Positions 56,825-64,000 of a stretch of 64,000 bases of DNA are shown piece by piece. The stretch covers positions 434,001 through 498,000 of the forward strand of contig OZ251577.1 in NCBI GenBank assembly GCA_965243805.1. Direction: 5' to 3'. This DNA comes from CATQHQ01 sp965243805. GTDB taxonomy: Bacteria > Gemmatimonadota > Gemmatimonadetes > Longimicrobiales > Gaopeijiaceae. Each line of letters starts with the position of its first letter. The first letter of the stretch is position 1. The position numbers were made by a program, and so were the translations under genes. The notes under the pieces are model-generated. The model had not been told where the DNA came from and searched no databases. It worked only from the letters and a program-made list of their open reading frames with translations.

Positions 56825-58927
56825 TCAGCGAGCTTTCACCAGCTTGACGATCTCCTCCACCTGGTCGGCGGGGTCGAGATCGGTGGTGTCCAGGCGGACG
56901 GCGTCCGGAGCGGACTTGAGGGGCGCGGCCTTTCGCGACGAATCCCGGGCGTCGCGCTCCCGCAGGCGGGCCGTCTCGGTCTCCACCTGGGCGGTGGAAG
57001 GGACGGGCTGGCCCTTCTGGCGCAATCGGCGACGGGCGCGTTCGCGGACGCGAGCCACGAGGAAGACCTTCACGCCGGCGTCGGGGAATACGACGGTGCC
57101 CATGTCGCGTCCCTCGGCGACCAAGCCCGGGCCTCGGGCGGCGGAGCGCTGCAACGCCAGCAGGTGGTCCCGGACGGATGGAACGCTGGACACGAGCGAG
57201 GAGTAGGCCGTGACGCTCTCCGTGCGCAGGTGAGGGTCGGGGATGCGCTCGCCGGCGGCCCACACCTCCATTGACCGACCGCGCCACCGGACCTGGAGTT
57301 GCAGCGCATCGAGATCGTCCTGGGCGACGTTCTCCAGCGCCGACGGGTCCCAGCCGGAGCCGAGAAGGCCCCACGTGACGGCGCGGTAGATGGCGCCCGA
57401 GTCCAGGTGGCGGAAGCCGAGCCGCTCGGCCACGGCCTTGGCGGTGGTGGACTTGCCGGCGCCGGCGGTGCCGTCGATGGCGACCACTAGGCAGGCGGGC
57501 TCCACCGGTAGGCAGGCGGGCTCCACGGGCGACGGTTTTCCACCGGTGCGAGCCACCTGGTCGCCGGTGCCAGCCACTTGATGCCTGGCGCGAGCCAGTT
57601 GGTCGCCAGTGCGAGCCACCTGGTCAAGCAACCGCCAGAAGCCGGGGAAGCTCACGTCGGCTACGTCGGGGGCGTCCACTTCAATCCGACAGCCCGGCGT
57701 GGCGCCCAAGACGCCGAAGGCCATGGCGATGCGGTGGTCGCCGAAGCAACGAACCCGTCCAGCCAGCGGCCCACAGGCGCCTTCGATCTCCAGGCCGTCG
57801 GGCAGCTCGTGGGCTTGGACGCCGATCCGACGCAAGTTGTCCACCAACGCCGATATGCGATCCGACTCCTTGACTCGGAGCTCCCCTGCCCCGGTGATTC
57901 GGGTGACCCCTTCGGCGCGAGCCGCCAGCACCGCCAGGACGGGAAGCTCGTCGATCATTCGGGGCACGTCGGCAGGGTCCACCACGATCCCTCGGAGCCC
58001 GCCCTGGACTTCCACGCTCACGTCGCCGACGGGCTCGCCTCCCATCAACGTTTCCTCGGACACGCGGACGACCGCGCCCATGCGGGACAGCGCCTTCAGC
58101 AGACCTGTGCGCGTTTCCGACAGCCCCACGGAGCGCACTACTAGGCGGTCCAGCGCACCCGCAGCCAGTCCGGCGGGGAGAGCGGCTCCGGCCAGCACGG
58201 CCCACGCCAGGAAGAACGCCGCCGAGGAGAAGTCGCCGGGAACGACCATGTCCAGGGGCGCCAGCCGCGAAGGGGGCGGCGCGACGCTCACGGCCCAGGC
58301 GCCGTCGCGCTCCGCTTCCGCCACCTCCACGCCCATCGCCGACAGCATCCGCTCGGTGTGGTCGCGGGAGCGCCTCGGCTCCACCACCTCGGCGCCTGTG
58401 CCCGCCCCGACGCCCGCCAGGAGGACGGCGCTCTTGACCTGCGCGCTGGCTACCGGGCTGACGTGGGAGATCGGACGGAGGTCGCCGCCCCGGATGCGGA
58501 AGGGAAGACGGCCCGGCTGGTCCAGGTAAGAGAGCGACGCCCCCATCCGCCGCAGCGGCTCGGCGATGCGCTCCATGGGACGACGGACGAGAGACTCGTC
58601 GCCGGTCAGGACCGCCGACAGGGGCTGGGCGGCGAGCGCGCCCGCCAGCAGACGCACCCCGGTTCCGCTGTTGGCCAAGTCCAGCGGCGCCGCCGGTGAG
58701 CACCAAGCGCGCAAGCCTCGCCCGCGAACCCGCACGGGCGCCGTCTCCGGGCCGTCAAGGGCGTCGATCTCCACGCCCAGCGCCTGTAGGGCGCGTCCGG
58801 TGGCCACCGGGTCCGCACTGCGCAGCAGGCCCCGGATGCGGCTCTCGCCGTGGGCCAGTGCCGCCAGGATGAGCGCACGCTGGCTCACCGACTTGTCGCC
58901 CGGAACCCGAATCGCGAGTTCGTTCAT
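56825..58927 (-). CDS. aroA-cmk: Fused EPSP synthase and cytidylate kinase
   Basis: A 700-residue bifunctional protein. Residues 1-~431 are 3-phosphoshikimate 1-carboxyvinyltransferase (shikimate pathway): VPGDKSVSQRALILAALAHG, LANSGTGVRLLAGALAAQ, ESLVRRPMERIAEPLRRMG, VPGDFSSAAFFLAWAV and ELRVKESDRISALV. Residues ~479-700 are CMP/dCMP kinase: P-loop AIDGTAGAGKSTTAKAVAER, GFRHLDSGAIYRAVTW, GLVAEGRDMGTVVFPDAGVK and ARLRERDARDSSRKAAPL. The joining segment (432-478) is built of 7-residue repeats (DQVARTG-like, PVEPACL-like) from 21-bp tandem units. ATG 58927 overlaps the tyrA stop by 4 bases. Similar aroA-cmk fusions are known in other bacteria. Confidence 0.94.
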   Translation of the reverse strand: MNELAIRVPGDKSVSQRALILAALAHGESRIRGLLRSADPVATGRALQALGVEIDALDGPETAPVRVRGRGLRAWCSPAAPLDLANSGTGVRLLAGALAAQPLSAVLTGDESLVRRPMERIAEPLRRMGASLSYLDQPGRLPFRIRGGDLRPISHVSPVASAQVKSAVLLAGVGAGTGAEVVEPRRSRDHTERMLSAMGVEVAEAERDGAWAVSVAPPPSRLAPLDMVVPGDFSSAAFFLAWAVLAGAALPAGLAAGALDRLVVRSVGLSETRTGLLKALSRMGAVVRVSEETLMGGEPVGDVSVEVQGGLRGIVVDPADVPRMIDELPVLAVLAARAEGVTRITGAGELRVKESDRISALVDNLRRIGVQAHELPDGLEIEGACGPLAGRVRCFGDHRIAMAFGVLGATPGCRIEVDAPDVADVSFPGFWRLLDQVARTGDQLARARHQVAGTGDQVARTGGKPSPVEPACLPVEPACLVVAIDGTAGAGKSTTAKAVAERLGFRHLDSGAIYRAVTWGLLGSGWDPSALENVAQDDLDALQLQVRWRGRSMEVWAAGERIPDPHLRTESVTAYSSLVSSVPSVRDHLLALQRSAARGPGLVAEGRDMGTVVFPDAGVKVFLVARVRERARRRLRQKGQPVPSTAQVETETARLRERDARDSSRKAAPLKSAPDAVRLDTTDLDPADQVEEIVKLVKAR
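57487..57628. repeat. 21-bp tandem repeats forming the AroA-Cmk linker
   Basis: Four degenerate 21-bp units at 57545-57628 (consensus GGTGCGAGCCACCTGGTCGCC) and two near-perfect 21-bp units at 57487-57528 (TAGGCAGGCGGGCTCCACCGG). Being multiples of three, they lengthen the inter-domain linker without breaking the frame. Confidence 0.88.
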
Positions 58928-59955
58928 CGGGGCTTGGCGTGCCACTCCCGGCCGGCGCGCATCGCTTTCAGCAGGGCCTTCCCGTCCCTTGTCTCCAGCA
59001 TCTGCCGAAGGCCAGCGATCCGGGCTTCCAGTGCGGCCAGCGCGGCCGCGTCCTCCTTCGCCGCCGCGTCCAGCAGGGGGCGCCACATCTCGGCACTGGA
59101 GCCGGCAAGGCGGGTCGCATCCCGTCCGCCGGGGCCCAGGTCCGACGGGGCGAAGCCGGCCTCGTCCAGGGTCCCGGCCAGGGCCCAGGCCACCAGCTGG
59201 GGGAGGTGGCTGGTCCACGACATGGCGCGGTCGTGCGCCTCCGGCGACGTGAGGCGGGGCTCGCCGCCGAGCAGCCGCCAGAACGCCGCGGCCCGCTCCA
59301 GAAAGGGGTGGGAGCCAGTGCAGGACGGGGGTGGCGGGGCGTCCCCAGCCGTGGGCGCCGCCGGACAGAGCCAAACGGGCGCGCCGTCGAAGAGCTCAGC
59401 CCGGGAGGCCGTGTACCCGGACCGCTCCGAGCCGCAGATCGGGTGCGCGCCCACAAAGGGGGGGTGCGGGACGGGCTCGCGGCCCGGTTCCGACTCCGCT
59501 CCGATCTTGTTCGCCGCTCGGCGCGCCGCCGCCACTACCGGCGTCTTGAGACTGGCCACATCGGTCGCCAGCGCCGCTCGGCGCCAGTGCCGCGCCTCGG
59601 ACTCCACCATCTTCACCGTCACGTCCAGCGGCGCCGCGAAGACCACGACGGCGCCCTGGACGGCGCAGTGGGCCAATCCCCGTGCGCGCACTACGCCGTC
59701 GCGGGCGGCCAGGGCGGCAGCTTCGTCGCTGGGATCGATCCCACACACCTTCACTTCCGGCGCGCGTCGCCGCAATGCCTGAACGACCGAGCCTCCCATC
59801 ACACCCAGCCCGACCACCACGACGGAGCGGCAACCCTCCGGGAGGCCAGCGCGGACCGAAATCGGAAGGCCGGCGCGGACCGAACCCGGGAGCCCGGCGC
59901 CCGCCGAACCTGGGAGGCCAGCACCGGGGCCTGCGCCGGCGGGCTCGCTACTCAC
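58924..59955 (-). CDS. tyrA: Prephenate dehydrogenase
   Basis: NAD-dependent oxidative decarboxylation of prephenate in tyrosine synthesis. A 343-residue protein: Rossmann motif VVVVGLGVMGGSVVQALRR, DVASLKTPVVAAARRAA, GAHPICGSERSGYTASRAEL, and the catalytic-side MSWTSHLPQLVAWALAGTL. The N-terminal ~38 residues are four degenerate 8-residue repeats (AGLPGSVR-like) from 24-bp DNA units at 59840-59935, ahead of the true domain. Overlaps rnz by 8 bases and aroA-cmk by 4, forming a tyrA-aroA-cmk-rpsA order found in several phyla. Confidence 0.92.
   Translation of the reverse strand: MSSEPAGAGPGAGLPGSAGAGLPGSVRAGLPISVRAGLPEGCRSVVVVGLGVMGGSVVQALRRRAPEVKVCGIDPSDEAAALAARDGVVRARGLAHCAVQGAVVVFAAPLDVTVKMVESEARHWRRAALATDVASLKTPVVAAARRAANKIGAESEPGREPVPHPPFVGAHPICGSERSGYTASRAELFDGAPVWLCPAAPTAGDAPPPPSCTGSHPFLERAAAFWRLLGGEPRLTSPEAHDRAMSWTSHLPQLVAWALAGTLDEAGFAPSDLGPGGRDATRLAGSSAEMWRPLLDAAAKEDAAALAALEARIAGLRQMLETRDGKALLKAMRAGREWHAKPR
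59840..59935. repeat. 24-bp tandem repeats in the tyrA 5' end
   Basis: Four degenerate 24-bp units (59840-59863, 59864-59887, 59888-59911, 59912-59935; consensus GGGAGGCCGGCGCGGACCGA) encode AGLPxSVR octapeptides before the NAD-binding domain. Confidence 0.85.
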
Positions 59956-60859
59956 GAAAACCGATCTCCAGGCGGAGGCCGTCGTGCGCCACCCGCGATC
60001 GTCGGAAGACGGCCTTCGCCTCGGCTTCCAGGGTCTGGGGCGAGTCCGAGTAGCGGGCCGACAGGTGGGTCAGCGCCAACCGTCGGACGCCAGCGCGGGC
60101 CGCCACCTGGGCCGCCTCTGCAGCTGTGGAGTGGCCGGTTTCCCTGGCTCGGCGACGCTCCTCTTCGGCAAAGGTGGCGTCGTGGATCAAGAGGTCCCCT
60201 CCCCTGGCGATCTCCACCGTCTCGGGCGAAGGGCGGGTGTCACCCGTGTACACCACTTTCCGTCCCGGCCGGGGCGGTCCCACGACCTGCTCCGGCCTCA
60301 CGACGCGCCCGTCCACCTCGACGGCCTCGCCCCGGTGGAGCCGCCCGAAGGCGGGACCCTCCGGCACGCCCAGCCGCCGCGCCTCCTCCACGTCGAAGCG
60401 TCCCGGCCGCGCCTCCTCGATCAGCGCGTACCCCAGTGCTTGGATGCCGTGGTCCGCCGGGAACGCCTGGACCGCCCATCCGCCGAACTCCACCCGCTCG
60501 CCGGGCTCGATCGCCTTCACCTCAACGGGAAACGCGATCCGTTCCACTCCCATGTGAGCCGCACGGGTCAGCACCCGCTGGGCGGATCGGGGCCCGTAGA
60601 TCGTCAGCCCATCTTCCCGCCCTTGGAGTCCCAAGGTCCGCAGGAGGCCGGGCAGTCCCAGAACGTGGTCGGCGTGGGCGTGGGTGACGAAGATCTCCGA
60701 GAACGAGAACCCGGTTCCGAAGCGCATGATCTGGCGCTGGGTTCCCTCGCCGCAGTCCCACAAGATCGAGCGGCCCTCTCGGAGCACGGCGATGCCCGCC
60801 ACGTTCCTCGCGACCGTGGGACGGGCCGCGGCGGTACCGAGAAAGCGGATTCGGATCAT
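59948..60859 (-). CDS. rnz: Ribonuclease Z (tRNA 3' endonuclease)
   Basis: Zinc metallo-beta-lactamase-fold nuclease that trims tRNA 3' trailers. A 303-residue protein with the zinc motif IFVTHAHADHVLGLPGLLRT (HxHxDH), IRFLGTAAARPTVARNVAGI at the N-terminus, VVYTGDTRPSPETVEIARGG, DLLIHDATFAEEE and the C-terminal LALTHLSARYS. A short flexible-arm region lies around residues 150-190. ATG 60859. Confidence 0.94.
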   Translation of the reverse strand: MIRIRFLGTAAARPTVARNVAGIAVLREGRSILWDCGEGTQRQIMRFGTGFSFSEIFVTHAHADHVLGLPGLLRTLGLQGREDGLTIYGPRSAQRVLTRAAHMGVERIAFPVEVKAIEPGERVEFGGWAVQAFPADHGIQALGYALIEEARPGRFDVEEARRLGVPEGPAFGRLHRGEAVEVDGRVVRPEQVVGPPRPGRKVVYTGDTRPSPETVEIARGGDLLIHDATFAEEERRRARETGHSTAAEAAQVAARAGVRRLALTHLSARYSDSPQTLEAEAKAVFRRSRVAHDGLRLEIGFRE

Positions 60860-60912
60860 GGAGGGCGGCGCATGCGCGGCGGATGGATGGTCGGACGAGG
60901 GCCCTTCGGAAG

Positions 60913-62091
60913 CTAGTCCGTTTCTTGTCCGGACGGCTTGATCGGGGGACGCGGCGCCGGGGCGGCCGGGACAACCTCGCGCACTTGGACGAACTCTTCG
61001 CCCATCTCGGTTCGGCGCAGCAGCACGGCTCGGTCCTCCGACCCGCCGAGCAGAACCGTGCTCGAATCCACGGCCACGCGGGCGAGCACGGCTTCCGTCG
61101 CCGGGTCCAAAACGAACCAGTCGGGACGCGGGCTCGGGTCGCCGTCTGCCTCAAAGGGCTTGACCCACAGGTGGCCGCCCATCCCCACGAGCCGGTCCAC
61201 TGGCGGCGCACGCTCCGGCAGCTGGGGCCGCAACCCGTCGAAGATCATGCGAACTCGGTCCCGGGGAACCCCGATCGACAGCTTGTACTCCCGGTCTTGC
61301 TCAAAGAGCTCCGCCTCGTAGCGCATCTGCTCGAAGGGAAGCGCCATGGCGCGGGGCGGATCGGCCTTGCCGCCTCGAATCTCCAGCCGAGAAGCGTCCA
61401 TGGGCGCGAACAGCCAGACGCCGGCAACCGAAGCGAAGTGCGCCCTGCCCAGGAACGACATCCTGTACGTCGTGGTGGCCCAGCCTTCCCGCCGTGCGTG
61501 GCGGTACAGGTACCCGTATCCGATGTGGCGACGGTCCAGCGGTCGGACGACCCTGGAGGATGCGTCGTACGAGAAGACGTCCGTCCAACTCTCGATCAAC
61601 CGGCTGTCACCGTCCATTGTCCCGTCGCCCCACGACCTCAGTATCCACACGTTGGCCGACACGACCGTCAGCAGAGCTGTGGCCACGCCGTTCACGAGCG
61701 GCAGGGAGCGAGTTTCGGGCTTAGCCTCCGGATCCGTCCAGGTGGTGACCCGGTTGCCTACATCGTCGTAGGCCAGCACGGTGTCTCCGAAGGCGAACAC
61801 CCGCCACGCCCGCTGGAGCTCGCCCTCGCCCTGACCTTCGCGTCCCAGCGACCCCAGAACTTCGCCAGCGCTGGACACCCGCAGGATGCGGGCCTCGCTG
61901 TTCTCGGCGATCAGTACCGTGCCGTCCGCCGCGATCGTGGCGTCTCTGACTTCGTGCAGCAACATCCCGTCGCCTCTGCCGACCTCCAGCAGCAGGGAGT
62001 TCGCCAACGCCCAGCGCGGCGGCGAGACGGCCTGCGGCGCGGCGGCCTGCAAGGCCATCCACGCCACAGCCGCTCCGCTCGCGATCGTCAT
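60913..62091 (-). CDS. Secreted 6-bladed beta-propeller protein
   Basis: A 392-residue exported protein with an N-terminal hydrophobic segment (IASGAAVAWMALQAAAPQAV) and propeller repeats: VRDATIAADGTVLIAENSEA, ILRVSSAGEVLGSLGREGQG, VFAFGDTVLAYDDVGNRVT. The pattern I-L-R-h-s-p-x-G-x-x-h-x-x-h-G-x-x-G-x-G-E resembles the 6-bladed (DUF5128/NHL-like) propellers of the FCB group. ATG 62091 overlaps the stop of the cysteine-rich gene (ATGA), so the two are a translationally coupled pair. Confidence 0.8.
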   Translation of the reverse strand: MTIASGAAVAWMALQAAAPQAVSPPRWALANSLLLEVGRGDGMLLHEVRDATIAADGTVLIAENSEARILRVSSAGEVLGSLGREGQGEGELQRAWRVFAFGDTVLAYDDVGNRVTTWTDPEAKPETRSLPLVNGVATALLTVVSANVWILRSWGDGTMDGDSRLIESWTDVFSYDASSRVVRPLDRRHIGYGYLYRHARREGWATTTYRMSFLGRAHFASVAGVWLFAPMDASRLEIRGGKADPPRAMALPFEQMRYEAELFEQDREYKLSIGVPRDRVRMIFDGLRPQLPERAPPVDRLVGMGGHLWVKPFEADGDPSPRPDWFVLDPATEAVLARVAVDSSTVLLGGSEDRAVLLRRTEMGEEFVQVREVVPAAPAPRPPIKPSGQETD

Positions 62092-62750
62092 TGGGCCGGC
62101 TCCTTCTTCGTGCATCGGCACTCGGCACCTCCGGCTTGGCACTTGCAGCAAGGGAAGTAATCTCCCTTACAGGTCACGGAGCACGACCCGCCGTTGGAAC
62201 AACTGGCTCCGCACTCTGTAGCCCCTTCGCCGCCGCTGTCGCCCGGGTTGCTGCAGTCGTCCTCGCTGGGCGTCGCCAGGCCAGCCAGCATAGCGTACGC
62301 GGCTTCGCTTGGCTCGCCGACCGGAAGAACCGTTCGCCAGCTCGTGGCGTGGCTCAGGCCGTAGCCGGCGAACTCCTCCGCCGATGCGGGGCGGGTCCAG
62401 TGCCCGACGGTTAGAGCGAGCAGCCGACCGGACTCGTCGGTCACCGCGACCCTGCCGGGGCTCCACTCCACGCGGACCCCCGTCCAGCGACCCCGGCGCT
62501 CCACGGCACCCTCCATCTGGAGCCGGAAGACTCGGTCGGCGATGCCGTCGGTATCCTGGGAGCGCGACTGTTGGTCTACGAACAGGGTCATGGCGGTCTC
62601 GCCTCCTTCTGCGACCGGTGCGGAGACCAGGACCACGGTGCCTTCTGCCGAGCTCGAAGGGCGGCCAGTCCCGGCACACGGTACGACGGGGTCCGGTCCG
62701 AGCGCGACCGTGGCGGCCGTCGCGATCAGTGCGAGCGTCTTGCTGATCAT
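62088..62750 (-). CDS. Secreted protein with cysteine-rich C-terminus
   Basis: A 220-residue exported protein. ATG 62750 follows GGAGG by 5 bases. Signal peptide residues 1-26 (LALIATAATVALGPDPVVPCA). The middle is a beta-rich domain (VFRLQMEGAVERRGRWTGVR). The last ~57 residues hold ten Cys in a Gly/Ser-rich context (CGASCSNGGSCSVTCKGDYF, CCKCQAGGAECRCTK), which should form disulfides outside the cytoplasm. It is coupled to a 6-bladed propeller, the same kind of pairing seen for small NVEALA-type Cys peptides with propellers in Bacteroidota, though the NVEALA motif itself is absent. Function unknown. Confidence 0.78.
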   Translation of the reverse strand: MISKTLALIATAATVALGPDPVVPCAGTGRPSSSAEGTVVLVSAPVAEGGETAMTLFVDQQSRSQDTDGIADRVFRLQMEGAVERRGRWTGVRVEWSPGRVAVTDESGRLLALTVGHWTRPASAEEFAGYGLSHATSWRTVLPVGEPSEAAYAMLAGLATPSEDDCSNPGDSGGEGATECGASCSNGGSCSVTCKGDYFPCCKCQAGGAECRCTKKEPAQ

Positions 62751-62975
62751 GTTGTCCTCCTGAGTTGGATTGCCGACTTCCTCCTGCAGCCTACGAGCCC
62801 CCTGGGGGCACCTTGCACCAAGCTGTACACGCCCGCGCCCTGAAGGTTCCGCCGGAGTTGGCAGCAAGTCGGAAGCGGTGCCACCAGGGCGGGTTTCGGT
62901 TGCACACTCGCCAGGACTCTGCGTACCATGATGGATCGGAGACGCCAGTCGCCACCAGCCGGAGCCTGCACCGCA

Positions 62976-64000
62976 ATGATCGCCACACGCCCCGACGCTA
63001 GCCGACGCCCCGACGCTACCCGCCGACGCTTCCTGGGGACCGCCGCCGCGGCCCTCGGCGCCGGCAGCCTCCCCTCGCTGAGGGCGAGCGCGACCGAGAT
63101 CGCGGCCGACCTCGCTCGCCACCTGGGCTCGCCGGCGGAGACCGCGTCGGACGAAGCCTTTTGGGCGGAAGTCGCTCGGGCGTTCACCGTGGATCGGACG
63201 CTGGTCAACCTGAACAACGGCGGGGTCAGCCCGTCGCCCGAGTTCGTCCAGAACGCCATGAAGCGTCACCTGGACTACTCCAACGAGGCTCCCACCTACA
63301 CGATGTGGAAGATCCTGGAGCCGCAGCGGGAAGGGGTTCGCGCACGCATGGCTCGGGAGTGGGGGGTGGACCCGGAAGAAGTCGCCTTCACCCGCAACGC
63401 CTCCGAGGGGCTCCAGACGGTCCAGTTCGGGTACGACCTGAAGCCGGGCGATGAGGTGCTCACGACGACGCAGGACTACGGGCGGATGCTGACCACCTTC
63501 CGGCAGCGGGAGCGTCGCGAGGGAATCGTCATGCGGCAGATCAAGGTGCCTGTGCCCGCCGAGGATCCCGCCGAGGTGGTGCGGCGCTTCGAGGAGGCGA
63601 TCACGCCCCGAACCCGGCTGATCCTCATGTGCCACATGATCAACCTGACGGGGCAGATCCTCCCGGTACGCGACGTGGTGCGGATGGCGAGACGCCACGA
63701 CGTGCCAGTGATCGTGGACGGCGCCCACGCCATGGCCCACTTCAGCTTCAAGCTGCCGGAGCTGGAGTGCGACAACTACGCCACCAGCCTCCACAAGTGG
63801 CTCTTCGCGCCCCACGGGACTGGGCTGCTCTTCGTGCGACGGGACGAGATCCCCAACATCTGGCCGCTGATGGCGGCACCGGACCGGATGGACGGCGACA
63901 TCCGCAAGTACGAGGAGATCGGCACGCACCCGGCGGCCAACTACCTGGCGATCGGCGAGGCGCTAACCTTCCACCAGGGGATCGGGAGCGACCGGAAGGC
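62976..64000 (+). CDS. Tat-exported class V aminotransferase-like PLP enzyme (truncated by window edge)
   Basis: The first ~341 codons of a fold-type I PLP enzyme. ATG 62976. A twin-arginine signal RRRFLGTAAAALGAGSLPSL is followed by the catalytic domain: TLVNLNNGGVSPSPEFVQNA, VAFTRNASEGLQTVQFGYDL, LILMCHMINLTGQILPVRDV, VPVIVDGAHAMAHFSFKLPE (PLP Asp), and ATSLHKWLFAPHGTGLLFVR with the Schiff-base Lys in SLHKW. The nearest families are isopenicillin N epimerase-like and cysteine desulfurase-like. Export of such an enzyme to the periplasm is characteristic of Tat-dependent cofactor proteins. It is divergent from the cysteine-rich gene; the 225-base gap 62751-62975 holds the promoters, none identified with confidence. 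Confidence 0.88.
   Translation, partial: MIATRPDASRRPDATRRRFLGTAAAALGAGSLPSLRASATEIAADLARHLGSPAETASDEAFWAEVARAFTVDRTLVNLNNGGVSPSPEFVQNAMKRHLDYSNEAPTYTMWKILEPQREGVRARMAREWGVDPEEVAFTRNASEGLQTVQFGYDLKPGDEVLTTTQDYGRMLTTFRQRERREGIVMRQIKVPVPAEDPAEVVRRFEEAITPRTRLILMCHMINLTGQILPVRDVVRMARRHDVPVIVDGAHAMAHFSFKLPELECDNYATSLHKWLFAPHGTGLLFVRRDEIPNIWPLMAAPDRMDGDIRKYEEIGTHPAANYLAIGEALTFHQGIGSDRK

Overview
The window is high-GC, densely packed bacterial DNA with nearly every gene on the minus strand. Many neighbouring genes overlap by 4 bases (ATGA, GTGA or TTGA), so long polycistronic transcripts are likely. A secreted protein with a YPNPFNP/FlgD-like C-terminal domain, a DUF6702 protein, beta-propeller lipid/envelope proteins and the general gene order fit Gemmatimonadota or a close relative. 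That placement is an inference; there is no rRNA or marker set here to prove it.

Layout. 1-5.1 kb: envelope genes (MlaE permease end, outer-membrane barrel, DUF6702, YVTN propeller, CNNM/CorC transporter, LspA) and tmRNA. 5.2-12.1 kb: giant autotransporter A. 12.1-19.7 kb: dusB, a FlgD-like secreted protein, selB, recO, a membrane-anchored unknown, a bifunctional nuclease and metK. 19.7-27.4 kb: an accessory island with a three-gene operon (GHKL ATPase, unknown protein, DUF6339-like/PAPS-reductase-like fusion), two Rpn-family nucleases and a remnant of an autotransporter 3' end. 27.4-34.3 kb: giant autotransporter B, a paralogue of A. 34.3-44.4 kb: HPF, glycosyltransferase, nusB, riboflavin genes, purM, a PfkB kinase and argS. 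44.4-46.3 kb: FmdB protein and a frameshifted third Rpn gene. 46.3-52.8 kb: propionyl/methylmalonyl-CoA genes. 52.8-60.9 kb: LpoA-like lipoprotein, rpsA, an aroA-cmk fusion, tyrA and rnz. 60.9-64 kb: beta-propeller, cysteine-rich secreted protein and a Tat-exported class V aminotransferase-like protein running off the edge.

The main discovery candidate is a set of three long poly-C tracts (19, 19 and 26 bases on the coding strand), each placed within the first few codons of a reading frame: the two giant autotransporters and the GHKL ATPase that heads the accessory operon. This is the classic layout of contingency loci that switch by slipped-strand mispairing. The window therefore appears to hold phase-variable surface adhesins together with a phase-variable, probably defensive, three-gene system not matching any system I can name. 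The two autotransporters differ most at their distal N-terminal repeats and are almost identical elsewhere. A second general trait is the abundance of short imperfect tandem repeats (16-39 bp) at gene junctions, protein tails and domain linkers, even in housekeeping genes.
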